Below are positions 18,549-27,171 of a stretch of 43,796 bases of DNA, piece after piece. Where the stretch lies: NCBI RefSeq assembly GCF_009467795.1, contig NZ_WIAX01000010.1, positions 1 to 43,796 on the forward strand, given 5' to 3'. The number at the start of each line of letters is the position of its first letter. Positions within the stretch are counted from its first letter, which is position 1. The notes under the pieces are model-generated. The model ran no database searches, was not told the DNA's origin, and saw only the letters and a list, made by a program, of their open reading frames with translations. Source of the stretch: Nesterenkonia halophila (GTDB lineage: Bacteria > Actinomycetota > Actinomycetes > Actinomycetales > Micrococcaceae). A program made the position numbers and the translations under genes.

Positions 18549-19088
18549 ATGTCAGAGCACACGACCTATGACCCTGCCGGTGATGGATTCACCGGCACCC
18601 TGCCGGCCTTCTTCGCCTGGCTGGAGGAGCACCTCGTCTACAGCAAGGTGCACATCGGCGAGCCCCAGCCGGATCCGCTGTACCCCGAGGAGGACGCACC
18701 GCGGGTGCGGCGCATCGAGCTGCACTCCGGAGGCGGCCCCGACGACGACCTGCTGATCTCCCGGGTGAATCTGCACTCCCTGCTCTCGGTGATGTACTGG
18801 TACTCCTCGCACCGCGGCGGTGTGACGGTCTATGAAGTCCCGGTCCAGGAGTTCGACTCCGAGAAGGAACGCCGCTGGCTCGATGCCTCCACCGATGTGG
18901 TCAGCACTCTTCAGCGCGCACGGAACCTGCTGGTCAGCTCCGCCCACGACGACGAGTTCAAAGTCGCGCTCCCGAATGGAGCCCGGGTGCGGTTCTCGGA
19001 GCTGGACCGCGAGGGGGACAGCGAGCCTGCCGGCGTCCTCACCGTCGAGGCGATCAGCGACGAGGAGGCCGCGAGCGAGAAGGTCTGA
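18549..19088 (+). CDS. Conserved-looking hypothetical protein, function unknown
   Basis: 179 aa, strongly acidic, no membrane segment or signal peptide. It begins MSEHTTYDPAGDGFTG. I do not recognise a family; visible segments are FFAWLEEHLVYSKVHIGEP, and a region with alternating hydrophobic residues that could form beta strands (VTVYEVPVQEF, FKVALPNGARVRFSEL). The codon third positions are GC-rich as in real genes here. The start ATG has a distant GGGAGA upstream. The gene stands alone, between tRNA-Arg and a convergent amidohydrolase, with a hairpin terminator after it. Confidence 0.75.
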   Translation: MSEHTTYDPAGDGFTGTLPAFFAWLEEHLVYSKVHIGEPQPDPLYPEEDAPRVRRIELHSGGGPDDDLLISRVNLHSLLSVMYWYSSHRGGVTVYEVPVQEFDSEKERRWLDASTDVVSTLQRARNLLVSSAHDDEFKVALPNGARVRFSELDREGDSEPAGVLTVEAISDEEAASEKV

Positions 19089-19098
19089 CCACCTGCCG

Positions 19099-19132
19099 GC
19101 GCGGCCCCGGCGGCAGCGCCGGGGCCGCGCCG
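19099..19132. terminator. Bidirectional terminator between convergent genes
   Basis: 14-bp GC stem, GGCGCGGCCCCGGC with GCCGGGGCCGCGCC and a six-base loop. It lies in the 46 bp between the convergent stops of the 18549 gene and the M20 amidohydrolase. Position is good to about one base. Confidence 0.75.
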
Positions 19133-19134
19133 TC

Positions 19135-20403
19135 TCAGCCGGTCGTCGCGGAGACGTCTCCCGAGACGGCGGAGTCGGAGGCGAGTCGCGCATGGGCGAG
19201 CGTCGCCAGCGCCGCGGCGGCCTCGGCGAGCACCGAGTCGTCGAAGATCACCCGCGGCGAGTGGTTGACCTCGCGCGAGGCCTGCGGATCCTCCGGTCCG
19301 GCCAGCAGCATGAAGAAGGTCCCCGGCACCTGCTGGAGCACGAAGGCGAAGTCCTCCGAGCCCATCGCCGCGCGGTCCATGGACACCACGCGCTCGGCGC
19401 CCAGGGTCTCGCGGAGGACGTCCAGGCATTCGGCGGTGCGCGCGGCGTCGTTGATCGTGGGCGGGTAGAGCACCTCGAAATCGACCTCGGCGCCCATTCC
19501 ATGGGCGGAGGCGATGCCCTCGGCCAGGCGGGGCAGCTCCTCGCGCAGCTGCTCGACGGCCGTCTCGGAGGTGGTGCGCACTGTGGCCTGGAGCGTCGCA
19601 GTGTCCGGGATGATGTTCACCGCGCCGGCGTCGGTGCTCAGCTGGGTGACGGACAGGACCACCGGCTCGAAGGCGTCGAAGCGGCGGGCGACCATCGTCT
19701 GCAGCCCCTGGACGATCTCGGCCGCGGTCGGCACCGGATCCTGGGCGCGATGCGGCTGAGAGCCGTGGCCGCCGCGGCCGTGCACCGTGATGGTCAGCGA
19801 GGAGGAGCCGGCCATCGCGGCCCCCGGCCGGGTGGCGACGACGCCGCGCGGCCCCGGGGCGACGTGCAGGGCATAGGCCGCCTCCGGACGCGAGCCGGTC
19901 GTGTCGAGCAGCCCTTCGTCGATCATCACCTGGGCGCCGCCCGCGCCTTCCTCTCCGGGCTGGAACATGAAGAGCACGTCCCCGGCGAGCTCGTCGCGGC
20001 GGGCGGCCAGCAGACGGGCGGCGCCGACGAGGCCGGCGGTGTGCAGGTCGTGGCCGCAGGCATGCATCGCGCCGTTCTCGGCGGCGAAGTCCAGGCCGGT
20101 GTCCTCGTCCAGCGGCAGTCCGTCCATGTCGCCGCGCAGCAGCACCGTCGGTCCGGGGAGCGCACCGCGCAGCACGGCGACCACCGAGGTCGCCGTCGCG
20201 CCGGTGGTGATCTCCAGACCCAGGCCGTCGAGGGCCTCGAGCACGCGGCGCTGGGTGCGCGGAGTGTCGAGGCCGAGCTCCGGGTCGCCGTGCAGTCGGC
20301 GTCGCAGCGTGACCAGCTCGGGCAGCATCTCGCGGGCCTCCGCGGTCAGCTCGCCCGCAGATCGGGTCTCCGAGGCCTCGGGATGTGTCGGTGATGTCGT
20401 CAT
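19135..20403 (-). CDS. M20-family metallo-amidohydrolase (aminoacylase/hippurate hydrolase type)
   Basis: 422 aa. M20D peptidase fold with metal-binding motifs LLRGDMDGLPL and HACGHDLHTAGL, plus the catalytic glutamates in FQPGEEGAGG. A lid/dimerisation domain is expected in the middle (about residues 190-310; VHGRGGHGSQPHRAQDPV is the characteristic segment). Enzymes of this group remove acyl groups from N-acyl amino acids or hydrolyse indole-acetyl or hippurate amides; the substrate cannot be told. The ATG has a GGACGGAG ribosome binding site. It appears to be transcribed alone. Confidence 0.88.
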   Translation of the reverse strand: MTTSPTHPEASETRSAGELTAEAREMLPELVTLRRRLHGDPELGLDTPRTQRRVLEALDGLGLEITTGATATSVVAVLRGALPGPTVLLRGDMDGLPLDEDTGLDFAAENGAMHACGHDLHTAGLVGAARLLAARRDELAGDVLFMFQPGEEGAGGAQVMIDEGLLDTTGSRPEAAYALHVAPGPRGVVATRPGAAMAGSSSLTITVHGRGGHGSQPHRAQDPVPTAAEIVQGLQTMVARRFDAFEPVVLSVTQLSTDAGAVNIIPDTATLQATVRTTSETAVEQLREELPRLAEGIASAHGMGAEVDFEVLYPPTINDAARTAECLDVLRETLGAERVVSMDRAAMGSEDFAFVLQQVPGTFFMLLAGPEDPQASREVNHSPRVIFDDSVLAEAAAALATLAHARLASDSAVSGDVSATTG

Positions 20404-20601
20404 GAACTCTGCTCCGTCCGCTCGTCGGGCCGTCGACGGAGCGCGCGTCTGGAGAGTTCGCCGTCAGGGGACCTCTCGCCCCGCGGCGTCAGGCGTGCGC
20501 AGCGTCGGCACAGCGGTCTGACAGGCATAGTTGGCCTGATGGCCGCTGCACCGTATGGTGCCTGACGACTCTGAGGGCTGTGCGAGGAGCATCCGGACGT
20601 T

Positions 20602-20638
20602 CTCCCGCCCTGCCGGGGGTCGGCCCGGCGGGCGGGAG
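20602..20638 (-). terminator. Terminator of the GH43 gene
   Basis: GC-rich stem CTCCCGCCC-T-GCCGGG pairing with CCCGGC-GGGCGGGAG, with one bulged base and a loop of about six bases, located 25 bases past the GH43 stop on the minus strand. The remaining bases between 20404 and 20601 hold the upstream region of the M20 gene, including a small dyad GCACC-GTAT-GGTGC (20548-20561) of unknown meaning. Confidence 0.6.
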
Positions 20639-20662
20639 AGCGAGATCACGCCGCGGTCGGGG

Positions 20663-22147
20663 TCAGTCCGAGGTCGTCCTGACGCCCCAGAGCGCGTCGC
20701 CGCCCTCGGAGAGCGCGCTGAGCGTGACTGCCGGATCGCCGCCGGCGGGATCCACCTGCTCGGCGAAGATGCCGTCGTGCTCGACGCCGTCCAGGGTGAT
20801 CACCGCGCGGTTCTGCGCCTGGAGCCGCCAGGTGCCGACCGCCTCGCCCCCGGCGTTGACGATCGTCCCGTCTCCGCGGAGCGTCACCGTCCGCGTCGGG
20901 GCCGGCTCAGCCGAGATCTCGCGGCTGTGGGCGACCAGCTCGTACTCGCCGGGCACACCGGGGCGGAGCACCCTCTCCATCGGCTCACCCGACTCCTGCA
21001 GCGGAGCGGCCACCGGCCAGCCGTCCTCGGTCATCTGCATCCGATGGGTGCGGACCTGGTGCCGTTCGCCCTCGCCCGGGAAGCGGGTGTGGAAGATCAG
21101 CTCCATCCTCCCGGTCTCCGGGTCACGGAAGGTGGTGTTGTGGCCGGGGGAGACGTATCCCAGATCCTGTACGGACTGCGGGTCGGCGCCCGCGGCGTCC
21201 GCGGAGAGCTGGAAACCGTCCATCACCACTGTGCCGAAGGGCTCGATGTACTCGTCGTCGAAGATCGGCTCGCTCGGATCGGCGGCGACCTCGTCCATCC
21301 GGTGCCCGGCGGCGTCGTGGAAGGGGCCGTCCGGCGACGTCGAGCGCGCCACGCGCATGGTGTACCCGCCGTCGGCGCTCAGCCCGCCGAAGGAGGTGAA
21401 CAGGTAGTAGTAGCCGGTCTCCGGGTCGTGCATCATCGACGGCGCTTCGATGCGGCTGTGGTTCCCGCCCATCAGATGCTTGCCGTATCCCTGGCCGGGC
21501 AGCGGCTCGCCGGTCTCCTCGTCGAGCTCCAGGATGAAGATGCCGCCGGAGTAGGAGCCGTAGACCATCCACAGCGTGCCCTCGGCGTCGCGGAAGACGT
21601 CCGGGTCGACGACGTTCGGGTGGACGGTCGCGTCGTAGGGCGTGCCGTCCTCCGCGGGGCCCTCGCCCTCGCGGTGGCCCGAGCGCAGGATGATGCCCTG
21701 GTCCTCGTAGGGGCCGTCGACGTCGTCGGAGACGGCGATGCCCATCGCCGAGCGCGGCGAGGATCCCTCGCAGGCGTTGTAGTACATGGCGTAGCGGCCG
21801 TCGGCCAGCTGGAAGACGTCCGGAGCCCAGAGGGTGTCGGTCTCCGCCCAGGCGAAGGTCTCGGCGAGTTCGGTCGTGACGTCGTCGAAGAGCGGGTTCT
21901 CCGGGGTGGGCAGGTTCGCCTCCTGCTCCCAGGTGATGAAGTCCTCCGTGGAGGCGGCGGCCAGATGGGAGCCGAAGACCCAGGTCTCGTCGCCGGCGGC
22001 GACCGCCGATGGGTCGTGGACCTCCACGTCGGTGTGCTCGGGGTCTTCGGGCATGGCGCGGCCGCCGGGATGGCTGCCCGGCGGGGCGGCGGAGCTCAGC
22101 GTCAGGGCGGTCGCCGCGGTCAGCGCGGCGGAGGCTCGGTGCAGCAC
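20663..22147 (-). CDS. Secreted GH43-family glycoside hydrolase, arabinan endo-arabinosidase-like
   Basis: 494 aa. Five-bladed beta-propeller glycosidase of GH43; catalytic residues are likely D45 (VHDPSAV), D181 (NVVDPDVF) and E234 (SRIEAPSMM). It resembles endo-1,5-alpha-L-arabinanases, with a C-terminal beta-barrel domain (about residues 385-494) typical of that subgroup. The first 20 or so residues (MLHRASAALTAATALTLSSA) look like a weak signal peptide. The start is a GTG at 22147 with AGGAGG seven bases upstream. A LacI-type palindrome lies about 57 bp upstream of the start codon, suggesting sugar-responsive repression. Beta-xylosidase or other arabinose-releasing activity is possible. 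Confidence 0.83.
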   Translation of the reverse strand: MLHRASAALTAATALTLSSAAPPGSHPGGRAMPEDPEHTDVEVHDPSAVAAGDETWVFGSHLAAASTEDFITWEQEANLPTPENPLFDDVTTELAETFAWAETDTLWAPDVFQLADGRYAMYYNACEGSSPRSAMGIAVSDDVDGPYEDQGIILRSGHREGEGPAEDGTPYDATVHPNVVDPDVFRDAEGTLWMVYGSYSGGIFILELDEETGEPLPGQGYGKHLMGGNHSRIEAPSMMHDPETGYYYLFTSFGGLSADGGYTMRVARSTSPDGPFHDAAGHRMDEVAADPSEPIFDDEYIEPFGTVVMDGFQLSADAAGADPQSVQDLGYVSPGHNTTFRDPETGRMELIFHTRFPGEGERHQVRTHRMQMTEDGWPVAAPLQESGEPMERVLRPGVPGEYELVAHSREISAEPAPTRTVTLRGDGTIVNAGGEAVGTWRLQAQNRAVITLDGVEHDGIFAEQVDPAGGDPAVTLSALSEGGDALWGVRTTSD

Positions 22148-22203
22148 AGTCGTCCTCCTGCGGTCGGGGTCGTGGATCCTCCTCAGGGCGCAAGCCGGGT
22201 TCT

Positions 22204-22215
22204 ACATCGATGTAA
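22204..22215. promoter_or_regulatory. LacI-family-type operator upstream of GH43 gene
   Basis: Perfect 12-bp palindrome TACATCGATGTA with a central CG, the pattern of LacI-family operators. It stands upstream of the GH43 gene; the cognate regulator is not in the window. Confidence 0.55.
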
Positions 22216-22246
22216 CACCCGAGGTGTGAGCCAGGTTGCACGACGG

Positions 22247-22288
22247 GGCGGGAGGCGGCGACGGAACCGTCGCCGCGTCCCGCCCCGT
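22247..22288 (-). terminator. Terminator of the SRPBCC gene
   Basis: 20-bp stem with one mismatch and a two-base AA centre, in the 22216-22324 gap just past the SRPBCC stop on the minus strand (arms 22247-22266 and 22269-22288). Confidence 0.7.
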
Positions 22289-22324
22289 GTGCGGACCCTG
22301 TGCGGAGGGCGAGCCCTGCACGGC

Positions 22325-23293
22325 TCAGCCGGCCAGGACCTCCCGCTCCAGCCGGGCGTAGCTGGCCTCCAGGCCGTCGGCCATGCCGGTGTCCAGCACC
22401 TGGTCGCGGATCTCGACGTCGGGATAGGTGATGTGCAGCGTCACCAGCGTGGTGCCGTCGAGCGGAGTCAGCGTGAGCACGTTCGTCGTCGTGGGCCCGT
22501 CGGTGCCGGTCAGCCGCTCGGTGGTCACCTCGCGCACCGGCGGGCGCGCCTCGGTGACCTCTCCGGTGAAGCCGAAGCGCTCGTCGGCGTCCGAGGTCCA
22601 CTCGTAGTGGTAGGGGCCGAGCTCCTCGGGTACCTCGCAGCGCGTCATCGACCACCCGTCGGGGCCCAGCATCCAGCGGCGCAGCTGGTCCGGGTCGTGG
22701 TGGGCCCGCCAGACCTGCTCGGGGGAGCCGGCGACGATCCGCGCCAGGCGCACGGTGGTCTCGGTGAGCGGCTGGACGGTGGTGCCGCGCTCGGCGGCGA
22801 AGCGCTCCGCGTCGGCGACGACGGCGTCGATCTGCCCCATCGCGGCCCGGGTGCCCTCCTCCATGCCCATCTCCAGCAGCTGCTCCAGCTCCTCGGTCGA
22901 GTTGAAGAAGGTCCGTGCGACCAGCCGCGATCCGACGGCGGTCTCCTCGAAGCGGTAGACCATGCGCATCGTCGGCAGGTCGGTGCTGCGCTCGCCGTCG
23001 GCGTCGCAGAAGCCGTCGACCACCTCGAAGGAGACCGGCTCCTCCACGGCGAGGTACTCCCAGAAGCCGAAGTGCGTGTCGCCCTCCGGGCCGGTCATCG
23101 AATAGAGGGTGCGGCCGCCGGGCGCCATGTCGTGGCGATGGAAGGTCGCCGGATACTCCGGCGGACCCCAGAACCGCTCGATCTGCCGCGGGTCGCTGTA
23201 GGCGTCCCAGAGGCGTCGGCGGCTGACGGGGAACTCGGCGGTGATCGTCAGGGTCAGCTCGTCGGTGTTCTTGTCGACTGCAGTGATGGGCAT
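22325..23293 (-). CDS. SRPBCC/AHSA1 protein with two tandem domains
   Basis: 322 aa made of two START-like AHSA1 domains. The first (about residues 12-160) contains FPVSRRRLWDAYSDPRQIERFWGPP split by the first strand; the second (about 178-322) contains AGSPEQVWRAHHDPDQLRRWMLGPDGW. Single-domain members are about 150 aa, so this is an internal duplication or fusion. The family binds hydrophobic ligands; the ligand is unknown. It follows the ArsR gene by 22 bases with GGAGAGG before the ATG, the common ArsR-SRPBCC pairing in which the regulator controls the binding protein. Confidence 0.87.
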   Translation of the reverse strand: MPITAVDKNTDELTLTITAEFPVSRRRLWDAYSDPRQIERFWGPPEYPATFHRHDMAPGGRTLYSMTGPEGDTHFGFWEYLAVEEPVSFEVVDGFCDADGERSTDLPTMRMVYRFEETAVGSRLVARTFFNSTEELEQLLEMGMEEGTRAAMGQIDAVVADAERFAAERGTTVQPLTETTVRLARIVAGSPEQVWRAHHDPDQLRRWMLGPDGWSMTRCEVPEELGPYHYEWTSDADERFGFTGEVTEARPPVREVTTERLTGTDGPTTTNVLTLTPLDGTTLVTLHITYPDVEIRDQVLDTGMADGLEASYARLEREVLAG

Positions 23294-23315
23294 GATGCGA
23301 CCTCTCCGGTGGTGA

Positions 23316-23729
23316 TCACCGCCCGGGCACTCCCCGGGCGGTCGCTCGCGGCTCCTCGGTCTCGGTCTCGCCCTTCGTCTCGTCCTCCGTCAGCAGCGCG
23401 TCCAGTCGGGCGATGCGCCCGGCCTCGATCGCGACGAAGCGGTCCAGCAGGCCGCGGACCTCGCGGATCCGCGTCGGCTCGGCGCGGACCAGACGCTCGC
23501 GGCCGCTGACGTGTTTGCTCACCAGCCCGGCCTCGGCCAGCACGCCGACGTGCTTGCCGACGGCGGCGAAGGACATGGCGTAGGTGTCGGCCAGCCGCGA
23601 GATCGACTGCTCGACGACGAGCGTGCGCCGGACGATGTCACGCCGCGTGGCGTCGGCGAGGGCGCGGAAGAGCCGGTCGGTCTCGGCGTCGTCGAGGTCG
23701 GGTCCGGTCTCCGAGGGAAGAGAAACCAT
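23316..23729 (-). CDS. ArsR-family winged-helix transcriptional regulator
   Basis: 137 aa. ArsR helix-turn-helix across about residues 15-95 (FRALADATRRDIVRRTL, then ISRLADTYAMSFAAVGKHV as recognition region). No metal-binding cysteine motif, so it is not an arsenic sensor. First gene of a two-gene operon with the SRPBCC protein. The ATG lies seven bases after a -10-like TAAATT with no ribosome binding site, so the transcript is probably leaderless. A dyad AACCATGTGGTT spans the start codon, consistent with autorepression. Confidence 0.87.
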   Translation of the reverse strand: MVSLPSETGPDLDDAETDRLFRALADATRRDIVRRTLVVEQSISRLADTYAMSFAAVGKHVGVLAEAGLVSKHVSGRERLVRAEPTRIREVRGLLDRFVAIEAGRIARLDALLTEDETKGETETEEPRATARGVPGR

Positions 23730-23742
23730 GTGGTTGAATTTA
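23724..23742 (-). promoter_or_regulatory. Promoter and ArsR-type operator at the arsR start
   Basis: The dyad AACCA-TG-TGGTT (23724-23735) overlaps the start codon. A -10-like TAAATT (plus positions 23737-23742) lies seven bases upstream of the ATG. AACCA/TGGTT dyads are common for ArsR regulators paired with SRPBCC proteins; the assignment is inferred. Confidence 0.5.
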
Positions 23743-23858
23743 GAGCGTGGCGGAGGTCACGTCAACAGTCGGTGCGCCGGTCCGCCGGTCGCGTCCCGGC
23801 GTCGGGATCTGCGTCGGACCGTCGGCCGGCCCGGGCGCGGAGCCCGCCGTCGACTGAT

Positions 23859-23864
23859 TACACT
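23859..23864 (+). promoter_or_regulatory. -10 element of argS
   Basis: TACACT ends six bases before the GTG at 23871, leaving no room for a ribosome binding site. A leaderless argS transcript is likely. Confidence 0.55.
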
Positions 23865-23870
23865 GTGCGG

Positions 23871-25526
23871 GTGACCCCCGAAGAACTCTCCGCCGCAGTG
23901 ACCGCAGTGCTCGCCGAGGCCGTCGAGGCCGGCGAGCTGTCCGTCGAGCTCCCCGAGACCGTCGTGGTCGAGCGCCCCAAGAGCCGCGAGCACGGCGACT
24001 GGGCGACCACCGTCGCGCTGCAGCTGGCGAAGCAGGCCGGGATGCCCCCGCGCGAGCTCGCCGAGCTCCTCGCCGCCCGGCTGCGCGAGCGCGACGGCAT
24101 CGCCGCCGTCGACGTCGCCGGCCCCGGCTTCGTCAACATCACGCTCGACGTCGCGGCCGCCGGCGAGCTGGCCCGCACCATCGTCGAGGCGGGGGAGGCC
24201 TTCGGGCAGTCCGAGGCCCTGGCCGGTCGCACGGTGAACCTCGAGTACGTCTCGGCCAACCCGACCGGCCCGCTGCACATCGGCCACACCCGCTGGGCGG
24301 CCCTCGGCGACGCCGTCGCCCGGCTGCTGCGCGCCGCCGGGGCCGAGCTGACCACCGAGTACTACATCAACGACGCCGGCAACCAGATGGGCGTCTTCGC
24401 CGACTCGGTGATCTCGCGGATGCACGGCGAGGACGTCCCCGAGGGCGGCTATCCCGGCGAGTACGTCGTCGAGCTCGCCGAGGAGGTCGTGGCCGCGCGC
24501 CCCGACGTGGTCGACATGGCCCGCGAGCAGGCGCGGCCGATCGTCCGCGAGCTGGCCTACGAGGCGCAGCTGGGCCGGATCAAGGACACGCTGGAGCGCT
24601 TCGGCGTCCACTTCGACGTCTTCTTCTCCGAGCAGAGCCTGCACAGCGAGGGGAAGGTCGCCGCGGCGGTGGACACGCTGCGCGCCCAGGGGCACATCGA
24701 GGACCGCGACGGCGCGGTGTGGCTGCGCACCAGTGACTTCGGCGACGACAAGGACCGCGTGCTGTTCAAAGCCGACGGCGACGCCACCTACTTCGCGGCC
24801 GACGCCGCCTACTACCTGTCCAAGCGGGAGCGCGGCTTCACCGAGAAGATCTACCTGCTCGGTGCCGACCACCACGGCTATGTCGCCCGGCTGAAGGCCA
24901 TCGCCGCCTGCGCCGGCGACGACCCCGAGCACCACATCGAGGTGCTCATCGGCCAGCTGATGAGCGTCAAGGGCGCGAAGCTCTCCAAGCGCGCCGGCAA
25001 CATCATCGAGCTCGACGACCTCATCGAGTGGCTCGGCGCCGACGCGCTGCGCTACACCCTGGCGCGCTACCCGGCCGACTCGCCGATCGACGTCGACCCG
25101 GACCTGCTGCGCTCGAAGACCAACGACAACCCGGTCTTCTACGTCCAGTACGCCCATGCGCGGGCCTGCAACGCCGCGGCCAACGCCGCCGCGGCCGGAG
25201 TGGACCGCTCCGGCTTCGACGCCGCGCTGCTGACCCACCAGGCCGAGGAGGAGCTGCTCTCCCAGCTGGGTCGCTTCCCCTCGATCGTCGCCTCGGCCGC
25301 CGAGCTCCGCGAGCCCCATCGCGTGGCCCGCCATCTGGAGTCGCTGGCCGCGGCCTACCACGGCTGGTACGCCGCCTGCCGGATGGCTCCCAGCGTCGGG
25401 CGCGACGGCGTGGCCGATCCGGTGACCGACCTGAACCGCACGCGGCTGTGGCTCAACGACGCCACGGCGCAGGTGCTGCGCAACGGTCTGCACCTGCTCG
25501 GCGTCTCGGCCCCGGAGAAGATGTGA
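23871..25526 (+). CDS. argS: Arginyl-tRNA synthetase
   Basis: 551 aa class I synthetase that charges tRNA-Arg. The HIGH signature is at H136-H139 in PTGPLHIGHTR, and the KMSKS-like loop is KLSKR near K370. An N-terminal Add-1 domain (about 1-95) and the C-terminal anticodon-binding helical domain are recognisable. The GTG at 23871 was chosen because it follows the -10 element by the distance of a leaderless start; an in-frame GTG at 23865 is the alternative. It overlaps lysA by one base and heads the conserved argS-lysA-hom-thrC-thrB-rho block. Confidence 0.94.
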   Translation: MTPEELSAAVTAVLAEAVEAGELSVELPETVVVERPKSREHGDWATTVALQLAKQAGMPPRELAELLAARLRERDGIAAVDVAGPGFVNITLDVAAAGELARTIVEAGEAFGQSEALAGRTVNLEYVSANPTGPLHIGHTRWAALGDAVARLLRAAGAELTTEYYINDAGNQMGVFADSVISRMHGEDVPEGGYPGEYVVELAEEVVAARPDVVDMAREQARPIVRELAYEAQLGRIKDTLERFGVHFDVFFSEQSLHSEGKVAAAVDTLRAQGHIEDRDGAVWLRTSDFGDDKDRVLFKADGDATYFAADAAYYLSKRERGFTEKIYLLGADHHGYVARLKAIAACAGDDPEHHIEVLIGQLMSVKGAKLSKRAGNIIELDDLIEWLGADALRYTLARYPADSPIDVDPDLLRSKTNDNPVFYVQYAHARACNAAANAAAAGVDRSGFDAALLTHQAEEELLSQLGRFPSIVASAAELREPHRVARHLESLAAAYHGWYAACRMAPSVGRDGVADPVTDLNRTRLWLNDATAQVLRNGLHLLGVSAPEKM

Positions 25527-27076
25527 TGAGCGAGCAGAGCACCGCGCAGAACAGCGAGCAGAACAGCGCGCAGAACGGCGAGCAGGCCGGCGGGCAGACT
25601 GCGCCGCATCCGCTGGCGCCCGACTGGCTGAGCCCGATCACCGACAGCGCCGGCCTCGAGCAGGCCCTGCTGCCCGCCGACGCGCAGCGCGACGACGCCG
25701 GTCGGCTGACCATCGGCGGCGTCGACGTCGAGACGCTGGCCGCCGAGCACGGCACGCCGCTGTATGTGCTCAGCGAGGCCGACTTCCGCCGTCGCGCCCG
25801 GCAGTACCGCGAGTCCTTCGCCGCGGCCTTCGCCCCGCATGCCGAGGTCGACGTCTTCTACGCCGGCAAGGCCTTCCTGAGCACGCACGCCGCGCGCTGG
25901 GCCGCCGAGGAGGGGCTGTGCGTGGACACCGCCTCCGGCGGGGAGCTGGCCGTCGCGCTGGCCGCCGGCGTCGACCCGGCGCGCCTCGGGCTGCACGGCA
26001 ACAACAAGTCCGACGCCGAGATCCTCCGGGCGCTGCGCGCCGGGGTCGGCCGGATCATCGCCGACTCCCTGGAGGAGCTCGAGCGCATCGAGCAGCTCGC
26101 CGCCGCCGAGGCGACGACGGCGCCGGTGATGCTGCGGCTGACGCCGGGCGTGCACGCCTCGACGCACGAATACATCGCCACCGCCCACGAGGACCAGAAG
26201 TTCGGCCTCTCGCTGACCCCGCCGGGCGGCGTGCCGGGGGAGGACGGATCCGCCGACGGTGCCTCCGACGGCGTCGCCGCGCATCGCGGTTCGGCGGCCT
26301 GGACCGCCGTGGAGCGGGCGCTGGCCGGCGAGCACATCGAGCTGCGCGGACTGCACTGCCACATCGGCTCGCAGATCTTCGAGCCGGAGGGCTTCGAGCT
26401 CGCGGCCACCCGACTGATCGGCCTGCTGGGCGCCGTGCGCGCGGCCCACGGCGTCGAGCTGGCCGAGCTCGACCTCGGCGGCGGCCACGGCATCGCCTAC
26501 ACCGAGGCCGACGCCCCGCGCCACCCGGCGCAGATCGCCGAGGCGCTGGCGGCCACCGTGGTCTCGGCCTGCGCGCGGCGCGAGCTGGCGGTCCCGCGGA
26601 TCTCCATCGAGCCCGGCCGCTCCATCGTCGGCCCCGCGGGGGTGACCCTCTACCGGGTCGGCGTGCAGAAGGACGTCCAAGTCGACCTCGACGACGGCTC
26701 CACGGCGATGCGCCGGTACGTCGCCGTCGACGGCGGGATGAGCGACAACGCCCGGGGGGTGCTCTACGACGCCGACTACTCGGCGGTGCTCGCCGGCCGG
26801 AAGGTCGTCGGCGAGCATGCGCTGTCTCGCATCGTGGGCAAACACTGCGAATCCGGCGACATCGTCGTGCGCGACGTATACTTGCCGACGACGACGGCGC
26901 GGGACGATCTGCTCGCCGTGCCGGCCACCGGTGCCTACTGCCACTCGCTGTCGAGCAACTACAACCTGCTGACCCGTCCCGCCGTGGTCTCCGTCGCCGA
27001 CGGCCGGTCGCAGGTGCTGATCCGCCGCGAGACGGAGGAGCAGATGCTCGGCCGGGACACCGGGTACTCGTCGTGA
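25526..27076 (+). CDS. lysA: Diaminopimelate decarboxylase
   Basis: 516 aa PLP enzyme for the last step of lysine synthesis, longer than the usual 420-450 aa. The PLP lysine is K115 in VFYAGKAFLS; other family segments are LHGNNKSDAE, RGLHCHIGSQI, EPGRSIVGPAG and the active-site HCESGD. The extra length lies in an N-terminal extension of Gln/Asn repeats (AQNSEQNSAQNGEQ, residues 7-20) and a Gly/Ser/Asp-rich insert near residues 232-256. It overlaps argS by one base. Confidence 0.94.
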   Translation: MSEQSTAQNSEQNSAQNGEQAGGQTAPHPLAPDWLSPITDSAGLEQALLPADAQRDDAGRLTIGGVDVETLAAEHGTPLYVLSEADFRRRARQYRESFAAAFAPHAEVDVFYAGKAFLSTHAARWAAEEGLCVDTASGGELAVALAAGVDPARLGLHGNNKSDAEILRALRAGVGRIIADSLEELERIEQLAAAEATTAPVMLRLTPGVHASTHEYIATAHEDQKFGLSLTPPGGVPGEDGSADGASDGVAAHRGSAAWTAVERALAGEHIELRGLHCHIGSQIFEPEGFELAATRLIGLLGAVRAAHGVELAELDLGGGHGIAYTEADAPRHPAQIAEALAATVVSACARRELAVPRISIEPGRSIVGPAGVTLYRVGVQKDVQVDLDDGSTAMRRYVAVDGGMSDNARGVLYDADYSAVLAGRKVVGEHALSRIVGKHCESGDIVVRDVYLPTTTARDDLLAVPATGAYCHSLSSNYNLLTRPAVVSVADGRSQVLIRRETEEQMLGRDTGYSS

Positions 27077-27171
27077 ACCGTCGTCGGATCCGAACCGGCG
27101 TCCGACTCTGACCTGACCGTCCTCGGGCCGCACCGTCGAGGCGGTCCGACGCACCGAAGATTGAGGTGACC

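Noticed and set aside
20555..23509. 984-aa plus-strand open frame opposite the GH43 and SRPBCC genes
   Set aside because: Both genes on the minus strand have clear families, ribosome binding sites and terminators; the plus-strand frame crosses their terminators and shows no domain.
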